From: Nostoc sp. CHAB 5834
GTDB taxonomy: Bacteria; Cyanobacteriota; Cyanobacteriia; Cyanobacteriales; Nostocaceae
DNA length: 64,000 bases
NCBI GenBank assembly: GCA_020829485.1
Contig: JAIVFU010000015.1
Coordinates: 47,763-111,762 of the forward strand
Direction of reading: 5' to 3'
In this document: positions 9,219 to 16,749 of the stretch, piece by piece
Position numbering within the stretch: position 1 is the stretch's first letter
Layout: each line of letters begins with the position of its first letter
Made by a program: the position numbers and the translations under genes
The notes under the pieces: model-generated
Seen by the model: the letters and a program-made list of their open reading frames with translations, nothing else
What the model was told of the DNA's origin: nothing
Database searches by the model: none

Positions 9219-9866
9219 CTAATACTGAAAATTTAGTAACTTACAAATGGCTTTGAAAACTTGCAATAACTCAATTGCATCTGGAGATTGACTCAAATTT
9301 AATAATGGCATTAACTGATAAGTTGACTGGTTGTCATGTCTTAAATAAACAAATTGATAAAGCTGTCCATTAGTTACCAAACCCCAAACTGATGGTTGTT
9401 GAGCTAAACTTTTAAAAGCATAAGTGAGTAATTGAGGTAAACCCTCAATCACATTGACCGAACTATTTTTTGTTTCAATCACTAGAACCCAAAAAGGCGG
9501 TGCAATATTACTTTGAGGATTGTTGATTGCTAAAATATCCATCCGTCCGGTAATTCTTTTGTCTTCATCTTCGACTGCGATCGCAATGCTATCTTCCATT
9601 GTCAACCGAATTGGCACATCGTAAAATCCTGCTAATCGCATCAAGGGTGCGATCGTTATAAATTTAACCAAACCTTCAGAAATTTTACCAAGCCGGAGAT
9701 AACGACGGAAGTCGTTTCTAATTCGCAATAAATCTTCCTGTTCAAACTCTGTCAACGGTTCTAAATTTAAGAAGTCTGTGAATGAACCATCTGAAAGTTC
9801 TTCTAGTTTGAGAAAGCGATGAACATCGTTGAGAGATAAGCTGCTAGCTTCAACAGTGAGCGTCAT
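9219..9866 (-). CDS. Cyanobacterial restriction-endonuclease-like protein (type I R N-terminal-like)
   Basis: 215 residues with a PD-(D/E)XK nuclease signature: Asp110 in ITGRMDILAI and Glu131-Thr-Lys133 in WVLVIETKNS. A Gln-rich helix follows (GLPQLLTYAFKSLAQQPSVWGLVTNG), as in the N-terminal domain of type I restriction R subunits. Stand-alone versions are abundant in cyanobacteria and usually labelled restriction endonuclease subunit R, but no helicase or specificity subunit is linked here. The biological role is unknown; it may be a nuclease of the Uma2-like mobile type. Confidence 0.75.
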   Translation of the reverse strand: MTLTVEASSLSLNDVHRFLKLEELSDGSFTDFLNLEPLTEFEQEDLLRIRNDFRRYLRLGKISEGLVKFITIAPLMRLAGFYDVPIRLTMEDSIAIAVEDEDKRITGRMDILAINNPQSNIAPPFWVLVIETKNSSVNVIEGLPQLLTYAFKSLAQQPSVWGLVTNGQLYQFVYLRHDNQSTYQLMPLLNLSQSPDAIELLQVFKAICKLLNFQY

Positions 9867-10098
9867 AATTTCAGGCTTTATTTGTCAAGACTACTTACAT
9901 TTTGCAACATTCCTGGTAGATGGGTTCCAATGTAACCTCTTTAAATTTCTTGAGCGCTTGCTTTTGCTAGATGAAAATGAATGTAAACTAAATAACTCGG
10001 CAATTTCTACCTAGCTTAATGAAAATCTAAACACTGTCTAGCACAACTGGGCTAAGAATAGTTTTTAATCACAATAGCGATCGCACTCATAACTAACC

Positions 10099-12072
10099 AT
10101 GTCTCAACCAACTATAGAATCAATCCTCCAAGAGAATCGCCTATTTCATCCTGCCTCGGAATTCTCGCAGAATGCCCATATCAAAAGCCTGGAAGACTAT
10201 CAGCGTCTCTACAACAAAGCCAAAGCTGATCCGCAGCAATTTTGGGCAGATTTGGCTGGAACAGAATTAGAATGGTTCCAAAAATGGGATACAGTATTAG
10301 ACTGGCAACCACCTTTTGCTAAGTGGTTTGTTAGCGGTAAAATAAATATTTCTTACAACTGCCTTGACAGACATCTCACTACCTGGCGCAAAAATAAAGC
10401 CGCATTGATTTGGGAAGGAGAACCAGGTGATTCGCGTACCCTCACTTATGCCCAACTGCATCGGGAAGTTTGCCAGTTTGCCAATGTATTGAAGCAACTG
10501 GGTGTACAAAAAGGCGATCGCGTTGGTATATATATGCCAATGATTCCCGAAGCTGCGATCGCAATGTTAGCCTGTGCCAGAATTGGCGCACCCCACAGTG
10601 TGGTATTTGGTGGTTTTAGTGCCGAAGCTTTGCGCGATCGCTTAATTGATGCCACAGCTAAACTAGTAATTACGGCTGATGGTGGTTGGCGCAAAGATGC
10701 GATCGTTCCTCTCAAAGAACAGGTAGATAAAGCCTTAGCTGATGGTGCTGTTCCCAGCGTAGAAAATGTCCTCGTTGTCAAGCGCACCGGACAAGAAACT
10801 TATATGCAACTGGGGGGACGCGATCATTGGTGGCATGATTTGCAAAAAGGAGTATCAGCAGATTGTCCCGCCGAACCAATGGACAGCGAAGATATGCTGT
10901 TTGTTCTCTACACTTCTGGCAGCACGGGCAAACCGAAGGGCGTTGTGCATACAACTGCTGGTTATAATTTGTATACCCACATCACCACCAAGTGGATCTT
11001 TGACCTGCAAGACACAGATGTATATTGGTGTACCGCCGATGTAGGTTGGATTACGGGACACAGCTACATTGTCTATGGCCCTCTTTCCAATGGTGCAACC
11101 ACGGTGATGTATGAAGGTGCGCCCCGTGCTTCTAATCCTGGCTGTTTCTGGGATGTAATTGAAAAATACGGCGTTAATATTTTTTATACTGCACCTACGG
11201 CAATTCGGGCATTTATTAAAATGGGCGAACAACATCCGAATGCGCGAAACCTGTCTTCATTGCGTTTGCTGGGAACCGTCGGCGAACCGATTAACCCAGA
11301 AGCTTGGATGTGGTATCAGAAAGTAATTGGTGGCGATCGCTGTCCAATTGTAGATACTTGGTGGCAAACAGAAACAGGCGGTATTATGATTACACCGCTA
11401 CCAGGGGCGATTCCCACCAAACCCGGTTCCGCAACTCTTCCCTTCCCAGGAATTATTGCAGATGTCGTGGATTTGGAAGGAAACACCGTACCCAATAACG
11501 AAGGCGGTTATCTAGCAGTGCGTCATCCTTGGCCAGGAATGATGCGGACAGTCTACGGCGATCCAGAACGCTTCCGCCGCACCTACTGGGAACACATTCC
11601 ACCCAAAGATGGTAATTATACTTACTTTGCTGGTGATGGCGCGAGGCAAGATGAAGACGGTTACTTTTGGGTAATGGGTCGTGTGGATGACGTATTGAAT
11701 GTATCAGGACACCGACTCGGTACAATGGAAGTAGAATCAGCCTTAGTTTCGCACCCAGCAGTTGCAGAAGCGGCGGTAGTGGGTAAGCCAGATGAACTTA
11801 AAGGTGAAGAAGTAGTTGCTTTTGTGACATTAGAAGGCACTTATCAGGCGAGTGAACAACTGATTAAAGAACTCAAACTGCACGTTGTCAAAGAAATTGG
11901 TGCGATCGCTCGTCCGGGAGAAATTCGGTTTACAGACGCTTTGCCCAAAACGCGATCGGGTAAAATTATGCGGCGCTTGCTGCGGAATCTAGCTGCTGGG
12001 CAAGAGGTATCTGGGGATACTTCGACATTAGAAGATCGGGGTGTGTTGGATAAATTACGGGAAGGCGCGTAA
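10099..12072 (+). CDS. acs: Acetate-CoA ligase (acetyl-CoA synthetase)
   Basis: 657 residues, full length for AMP-forming acetyl-CoA synthetase, which converts acetate, ATP and CoA to acetyl-CoA via acetyl-AMP. The adenylate-forming motif [16 protein letters not shown], the TWWQTETGG segment, [28 protein letters not shown] and the C-terminal [11 protein letters not shown] are all present. The lysine of the last motif (K before IMRR) is the one regulated by acetylation in characterised homologues. It is followed by a strong stem-loop at 12080-12103. The gene contains many GCGATCGC sites. It appears monocistronic. Confidence 0.97.
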   Translation: MSQPTIESILQENRLFHPASEFSQNAHIKSLEDYQRLYNKAKADPQQFWADLAGTELEWFQKWDTVLDWQPPFAKWFVSGKINISYNCLDRHLTTWRKNKAALIWEGEPGDSRTLTYAQLHREVCQFANVLKQLGVQKGDRVGIYMPMIPEAAIAMLACARIGAPHSVVFGGFSAEALRDRLIDATAKLVITADGGWRKDAIVPLKEQVDKALADGAVPSVENVLVVKRTGQETYMQLGGRDHWWHDLQKGVSADCPAEPMDSEDMLFVLYTSGSTGKPKGVVHTTAGYNLYTHITTKWIFDLQDTDVYWCTADVGWITGHSYIVYGPLSNGATTVMYEGAPRASNPGCFWDVIEKYGVNIFYTAPTAIRAFIKMGEQHPNARNLSSLRLLGTVGEPINPEAWMWYQKVIGGDRCPIVDTWWQTETGGIMITPLPGAIPTKPGSATLPFPGIIADVVDLEGNTVPNNEGGYLAVRHPWPGMMRTVYGDPERFRRTYWEHIPPKDGNYTYFAGDGARQDEDGYFWVMGRVDDVLNVSGHRLGTMEVESALVSHPAVAEAAVVGKPDELKGEEVVAFVTLEGTYQASEQLIKELKLHVVKEIGAIARPGEIRFTDALPKTRSGKIMRRLLRNLAAGQEVSGDTSTLEDRGVLDKLREGA

Positions 12073-12079
12073 ATAATAT

Positions 12080-12103
12080 AGGGTGGGCAAAACAGCCTAC
12101 CCT
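12080..12103 (+). terminator. Stem-loop after acs
   Basis: AGGGTGGGC and GCCTACCCT pair across AAAACA, with one internal mismatch, 8 bp after the acs stop. TTTG follows. It is a probable intrinsic terminator, though this stem type is also a dispersed cyanobacterial repeat. Confidence 0.6.
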
Positions 12104-12165
12104 TTGCTAGACAATTGGATTTTGGACAAAAAAGAAGTGTTTGCGTACTAGATGAGGATATAAAT

Positions 12166-14112
12166 ATGAATTTGTCTTTACAAAGCCGTCGGCGATTTAT
12201 GCAGTTAATGGGGATGGGTTCAGCCGTAGTTGTATTTGGTGATTTCTTACCAAATCAACACTCTGTAGCAGTCGCAGCATCATCTGCATGGGTGGCGCGT
12301 CACGGGTTGACTTCAGCGCAATATCAAACTGAATTTAACAAATACATAGCCCAAGGTTATCGTCCGGTGATGGTTAGTGGTTACGCAGTGGGTAATCAAG
12401 ACTTTTATGCTGTCTTATTTGAAAAAGCAGTGAATGCATCGGCTTGGGTCGCACGTCACGGGTTGACTTCAGCGCAATATCAAACTGAATTTAATAAATA
12501 CACAGCCCAAGGTTATCGTCCCGTGCAGGTGAGTGGCTATGCAGTGGGTAATCAAGATTTTTATGCTGTGCTATTTGAAAAAGCAGTGAATGCACCGGCT
12601 TGGGTAGCACGTCATGGGTTAACTTCGGCGCAATATCAAAGCGAATTTAACAATTACACAGCCCAAGGTTTTCGCCCTGTAGACGTTAGCGGTTACACTG
12701 TTGGCAATCAAGACTTTTATACGGTGATTTTTGAAAAAACAGCCGATACACCAGCATGGGTCGCACGTCACGGGATGACTTCCGCACAATATCAAAGTGA
12801 ATTTGACAAGTTCACAGCACAAGGCTACCGCTTAGTGAAAGTTAGTGGCTATAGTCTCAACGGTGAAGATAGATATGCCGCTATCTGGGAAAAATCTGGT
12901 AGTGGGGCTTGGGTGGCACGTCATGGAATGAGTTCCCAAGAATATCAAGACGAATTTGATCGCTATTTTTATCAAGGCTATAGACCTGTATGGCTAAATG
13001 GTTACACTATCAACGGTCAAGACAGATATGCTGCTATCTGGGAAAGTCAAAACGGTTATAAGTCTTCGGAACTGCAAGCCATTGATCAAACTGTGGCTGA
13101 GTTTATGCAAAATTATGATGTTCCCGGTCTTTCCTTGGCTATTGCTAAAGATGAGCGTTTAGTCTTAGCCAAAACCTACGGCTTGGCTGACAAATCGACG
13201 GGTGAAAAAGTCGCACCGCGTCACCGCTTCCGCATTGCCAGTGTATCGAAACCAATTACCGCGAGCGCCATTATGAAACTGGTGGAACAAGGCAAGCTAC
13301 AATTAAGTGATCGCATTTTCGGTCAAGGTGGCATTTTAGGCACTACCTACGGAACAACTCCCTATAAAACCAATGTCGAAAACATTACCGTAGAACATTT
13401 ACTCACCCATTTGGGTGGCGGTTGGTCTAACGATAATAATGACCCGATGTTTTTTAATCCCTCAATGAACCAGACGCAACTAATTAGTTGGGTATTAGAT
13501 AACCGTCCTTTAGATAACGCACCGGAAACTAAATTTGCCTACTCTAATTTTGGTTTCTGTGTTTTGGGACGGGTAATTGAACAGGTGACAGGGCAAACCT
13601 ACGAAAATTATGTGAAAACTAATATCCTTGAACCATCCGGTGTCACCGATATGCAAATTGGCGGTGATACCCTAGCCGAGAAAAAAGCCAATGAAGTTAC
13701 CTATTACGGTCAAGGTGGCGAAAATCCCTACGATATGAAAGTAGCACGGATGGATGCTCACGGCGGTTGGATTGCTAAACCGATTGATTTAGTGAGGTTG
13801 GCGGTGCAGGTAGATGGCTTGAATTCCAAACCTGATATTCTTAGTGCTAGTGCGATCACTACTATGTATCAAGGCTCAAGTGTCAACCCTGGATATGCTA
13901 AAGGATGGTCTATAAATACAGCCAATAACCATTGGCACAACGGCAGTTTACCAGGAGAACAAGCATTTCTAGTTAATACCAGCGATGGTTTCTCGTGGGC
14001 AGTGCTAGTTAATACCCGCAGTCAAAAATCAGGCTTCGGTGGCGACCTCGACCAACTCATGTGGAACATTAAAAGCAAAGTTACTAATTGGCTATCATTT
14101 GACTTGTTTTAA
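12166..14112 (+). CDS. Tat-exported serine hydrolase (beta-lactamase class C fold) with five BTRD1 repeats
   Basis: The ATG at 12166, preceded by GAGG, gives 648 residues; a TTG at 12115 is less likely. A twin-arginine signal (SRRRFMQLMG then hydrophobic GSAVVVFGDFL) predicts folded export. Five repeats of 51-52 residues follow, each opening AWVARHGxxSxxYQ and closing with a VSGY...F/RYAxxxEK strand (bacterial tandem repeat domain 1). The C-terminal about 330 residues are a penicillin-binding/beta-lactamase fold: SxxK nucleophile in IASVSKPIT, YSN in FAYSNFGF, and HNGSLPG in the KTG position. The substrate is unknown; the family includes D-peptidases and esterases. The repeats probably bind a wall or extracellular ligand, which is an inference. 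Confidence 0.9.
   Translation: MNLSLQSRRRFMQLMGMGSAVVVFGDFLPNQHSVAVAASSAWVARHGLTSAQYQTEFNKYIAQGYRPVMVSGYAVGNQDFYAVLFEKAVNASAWVARHGLTSAQYQTEFNKYTAQGYRPVQVSGYAVGNQDFYAVLFEKAVNAPAWVARHGLTSAQYQSEFNNYTAQGFRPVDVSGYTVGNQDFYTVIFEKTADTPAWVARHGMTSAQYQSEFDKFTAQGYRLVKVSGYSLNGEDRYAAIWEKSGSGAWVARHGMSSQEYQDEFDRYFYQGYRPVWLNGYTINGQDRYAAIWESQNGYKSSELQAIDQTVAEFMQNYDVPGLSLAIAKDERLVLAKTYGLADKSTGEKVAPRHRFRIASVSKPITASAIMKLVEQGKLQLSDRIFGQGGILGTTYGTTPYKTNVENITVEHLLTHLGGGWSNDNNDPMFFNPSMNQTQLISWVLDNRPLDNAPETKFAYSNFGFCVLGRVIEQVTGQTYENYVKTNILEPSGVTDMQIGGDTLAEKKANEVTYYGQGGENPYDMKVARMDAHGGWIAKPIDLVRLAVQVDGLNSKPDILSASAITTMYQGSSVNPGYAKGWSINTANNHWHNGSLPGEQAFLVNTSDGFSWAVLVNTRSQKSGFGGDLDQLMWNIKSKVTNWLSFDLF
12286..13050 (+). repeat. 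Five tandem 153-156 bp coding repeats
   Basis: Repeat starts at 12286, 12442, 12598, 12754 and 12907. The first two are the most alike at DNA level (long identical runs around CACGGGTTGACTTCAGCGC), while the fifth is the most diverged and its unit is one codon shorter. This suggests recent duplication at the 5' side. Confidence 0.9.
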
Positions 14113-14175
14113 ATAAATCGAAACCTATCGAGATGTCGTAGCATTACAGCTAAACGTTGCTTGCTGTGAAGAATT

Positions 14176-14328
14176 ATGAAAATTACCCGTAGACCTAATA
14201 TTCATGATCAAAATAATCCGGGGTTAAACTTTAATGAAAATAATGAACTGAAAAAACTCAATGACAAAGAAATAGCTAATATTATTTCAAGAGTAAATAG
14301 TTGGTATGACCAGAAAAATAATAGATGA
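14176..14328 (+). CDS. Hypothetical 50-residue protein
   Basis: An uninterrupted frame from ATG 14176 to TGA 14328: MKITRRPNIHDQNNPGLNF, then LKKLNDKEIANIISRVNSWY. It is basic and asparagine-rich with one helical stretch. Its composition looks coding, but there is no homologue I recognise and no clear ribosome binding site. It sits 63 bp after the serine hydrolase gene. Confidence 0.4.
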   Translation: MKITRRPNIHDQNNPGLNFNENNELKKLNDKEIANIISRVNSWYDQKNNR

Positions 14329-14500
14329 GGATGAACATACCAATTTATTATTGTAAAATGAATAGGCGCGATCGCCCGTACTTGAAATTTTAATTACACC
14401 GTGCAGTCAGCGTATTGACAAACTTTTTAGTGCATTGCAGACTTACTAATGCATCTTCACATTATTATAAGAATAGAACATTATTGAGGCATTCAGGGCG

Positions 14501-15181
14501 ATGAACGTGAAGCGCAAACTGAAATCAGCATTTGTTCAATCTTTTAGTGGCATGACGCTGAGTATTATCACTGTAATTGGTTTATCACCATTAGCGTTAG
14601 CAGTTCCTGCAAAAGTTTCTTTGCATTTCCCTGGACAGTTGGTTGAGAGACAACCACAAAAACTAGCACAGTTTTCAGATACAGGGCCATCAGAGCGATC
14701 GCAGATGCTGCAACAAGCCAATGCTTTATTTAATCAGGGAGAGTTAACAGGTGCAGAGGAAAATTTACGCAAATTCGTTAAACAATTTCCAGACGATGCC
14801 TTCGGACACTTTCAATTAGGAAATGTGCTTTTTCGGCAAAAGAAACCACAAGAAGCAATTAGCTCTTATCAAGAAGCCATTCGCCTCCAGCCAAAATACG
14901 CTCTCGCTCACAATGCGATGGGTATGGTTTACGCAAGCCAAAGTCGCTGGGAAGAAGCCATTAGTGAATATAAAAAAGCTCTAGAAATTAATCCTAATTA
15001 TGGTGAGGGACTGACTAATTTTGCGCTGGCATTGTGGCAAACAAATAAAAAAGATGAGGCGCTATCTTCTTTAGAAAAAGCTTTAAATATCTTCAAAGAA
15101 CAGAATAGAGGTGAAAAAGTTAACCAAGTCGAACGAATCTTGCGAGAGTTCAAAACTGCTGATGATCCTAGTGTTTCATAA
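14501..15181 (+). CDS. Exported tetratricopeptide-repeat protein
   Basis: 226 residues. The N-terminus (basic MNVKRKLK, then hydrophobic GMTLSIITVIGLSPLALAVPA) is a signal peptide or anchor. From about residue 70, three to four TPR units follow, for example AFGHFQLGNVLFRQKKPQEA, ALAHNAMGMVYASQSRWEEA and YGEGLTNFALALWQTNKKDEA, each with the W/L-G-Y-A-P-like spacing. TPR superhelices bind partner proteins; the partner is unknown. A perfect hairpin with a T run lies 80 bp downstream, consistent with a single-gene unit. Confidence 0.88.
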   Translation: MNVKRKLKSAFVQSFSGMTLSIITVIGLSPLALAVPAKVSLHFPGQLVERQPQKLAQFSDTGPSERSQMLQQANALFNQGELTGAEENLRKFVKQFPDDAFGHFQLGNVLFRQKKPQEAISSYQEAIRLQPKYALAHNAMGMVYASQSRWEEAISEYKKALEINPNYGEGLTNFALALWQTNKKDEALSSLEKALNIFKEQNRGEKVNQVERILREFKTADDPSVS

Positions 15182-15260
15182 AAATTACATTATTTAACGT
15201 TAGAGGATCGAAATATGTTTGATAACGTGTAGTAAATAGCTTAATTTAGTATCTTTTCGC

Positions 15261-15293
15261 GCAAAGATGCAAAATTGCATCTTTGCTGTTTTT
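15261..15293 (+). terminator. Rho-independent-type terminator after the TPR gene
   Basis: A perfect 12-bp stem GCAAAGATGCAA/TTGCATCTTTGC with an AA loop is followed by TGTTTTTA. It lies 80 bp after the TPR stop codon. Confidence 0.7.
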
Positions 15294-15322
15294 ATATGAA
15301 AATGCAAAAATAGCTTATAAAA

Positions 15323-15479
15323 CAATACAGTTCAGTTAAGGATTTTTGGTACTGATTTTAGACCTGTAGAGACGCGAAATTTCGCGTCTTTTAGACCTGT
15401 AGAGACGCGTTAGCGTAGCGGGGCCCCAGTACAATTTCGCGTCTCTACCAAGGTTTTTGGGCTTAACTGAACGGTATTG
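15323..15479. mobile_element. MITE with CAATACxGTTCAGTTAAG ends and 10-bp target duplication
   Basis: 157 bp. The left end CAATACAGTTCAGTTAAG and right end (complement CAATACCGTTCAGTTAAG) form 18-bp terminal inverted repeats with one mismatch. GCTTATAAAA occurs immediately outside both ends, a 10-bp direct repeat expected of a target-site duplication. Inside are GTAGAGACGCG palindromes. No transposase is encoded, so it must have been moved in trans. Confidence 0.8.
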
Positions 15480-15503
15480 GCTTATAAAAATAGATAGAGT
15501 AGT

Positions 15504-15753
15504 CAATACCTTTGCCAAAATAAGAGCCTAGATAAATTTTGGCAAAAACGGCAAAACTAAGCATATATAAGCGGTTTGATGAAAATGTGGTTTGGAATTT
15601 GAAACCCTTATCCTGCCGTCAATACGTTAAAAAAAACTTGTGGGAAACCTTAAAGGAATTTTTAGGACTGATTGTTTTTGCCAACCCTCAAAGAAATGGG
15701 AGTTAATGGTTAAAGTATCATCATCTCACCCTCGTAAATTAGCAAAGGTATTG
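15504..15753. mobile_element. 250-bp MITE, copy 1 (CAATACCTTTGC ends)
   Basis: 250 bp with terminal inverted repeats CAATACCTTTGC/GCAAAGGTATTG. It is nearly identical to copy 2 at 16281-16530 in the same orientation; I count about three to four differences by eye. No coding capacity. No obvious target duplication. Confidence 0.8.
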
Positions 15754-15771
15754 AGTAATCTATGAGCTTTT

Positions 15772-16236
15772 TTACCTCGATTGGCCAATCGACCTTTTAT
15801 AAGTTGTTAACCAGTAACCTGTCATAGCAATCACAATCGTAATTACACTAGCCACTACATTTGGATAAATGATGATTCCACCCAATTGAGGCTCACGAAT
15901 ATTGCCCAGAACTGGATCATTGAGAAATCCGTATGAAGTTCCCGGCCAAAATCCCGCAGCAATTAATCCAATCCAAAATGCAGAACCGAGAAAGGCAGCC
16001 AGACCCATCGAAAAATGATCGCTCACCGGACGAACTTTTAAAATTGCTAAAGCAGAACCGCCTAATGAAACAGCAGCAAAAAACGACATAGCACAATGCA
16101 ACTTTGCATGAGGTAGCCATGCTGGGTTGTTCATGTGACCATTTGCCAGCAAAACTGCATCCACACCGATAGGAACTATAATGGTTGAAAGCGCAGCAGC
16201 ACTCAGAAACCATTTGGCGAGTTGTTCTTGAGCCAC
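15772..16236 (-). CDS. Four-helix membrane protein (DUF6640-like), flanked by MITEs
   Basis: 154 residues with four hydrophobic segments: WFLSAAALSTIIVPIGVDAV, AMSFFAAVSLGGSALAI, GLAAFLGSAFWIGLIAAGFW and YPNVVASVITIVIAMTGYWL. The loop NNPAWLPHAKLHCAM resembles the HxxxPxWxPHAxxH segment I associate with DUF6640 proteins, so conserved histidines may bind a metal or haem; this is tentative. Both sides are bounded by the same 250-bp MITE in direct orientation; the stop codon is 19 bp from copy 1. The gene therefore sits in a composite-transposon-like arrangement. Confidence 0.8.
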   Translation of the reverse strand: MAQEQLAKWFLSAAALSTIIVPIGVDAVLLANGHMNNPAWLPHAKLHCAMSFFAAVSLGGSALAILKVRPVSDHFSMGLAAFLGSAFWIGLIAAGFWPGTSYGFLNDPVLGNIREPQLGGIIIYPNVVASVITIVIAMTGYWLTTYKRSIGQSR

Positions 16237-16280
16237 GTTAATTTTCTCCTATCCAAACACTGTAAATTCTACCTATTAAT

Positions 16281-16530
16281 CAATACCTTTGCCAAAATAG
16301 GAGCCTAGATAAATTTTGGCAAAAACGGCAAAAATAAGCATATATAAGCGGTTTGATGAAAATGTGGTTTGGAATTTGAAACCCTTATCCTGCCGTCAAT
16401 ACGTTAAAAAAACCTTGTGGGAAACCTTAAAGGAATTTTTAGGACTGATTGTTTTTGCCAACCCTCAAAGAAATGGGAGTTAATGGTTAAAGTATCATCA
16501 TCTCACCCTCGTAAATTAGCAAAGGTATTG
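16281..16530. mobile_element. 250-bp MITE, copy 2 (CAATACCTTTGC ends)
   Basis: Second copy of the 250-bp element, direct orientation, with the same terminal inverted repeats as copy 1. It begins 44 bp upstream of the membrane-protein start and so could carry that gene's promoter or displace the original one. Confidence 0.8.
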
Positions 16531-16568
16531 GTAGTAATAGTTTGATATCAAGTAAATTCCCTACTCCC

Positions 16569-16741
16569 TAAGTAAGTCGGTGAGAATAAATCAAACTAGA
16601 TTAATTAATGTAAAAAATATTGAGATTAGTTCGTAGTGAACGCGAGAGCGGCTCCAGCCATCATTTGAGGACTTTAGTCCTCTCTACGAGACTCACTCGC
16701 GTTCACTACAAACCTCTTCATTATTCACGCTGCTCTACTTA
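16569..16741. mobile_element. MITE-like element TAAGTAAGTCGG...CTCTACTTA, full-length copy
   Basis: 173 bp with imperfect terminal inverted repeats (TAAGTAAGTCGGTGAGAAT versus the complement of the right end, TAAGTAGAGCAGCGTGAAT). CTCCC flanks both ends, a possible 5-bp target duplication. Related copies are at 7662-7747 and 44205-44368. The inner part holds GAGGACTTTAGTCCTC and GTTCACTACAAAC palindromes. Confidence 0.7.
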
Positions 16742-16749
16742 CTCCCTTC

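Noticed and set aside
15336..15518. 60-residue minus-strand frame near 15.4 kb
   Set aside because: Entirely within or beside a MITE; the repeated LYRSK units are translations of the GTAGAGACGCG palindromes.
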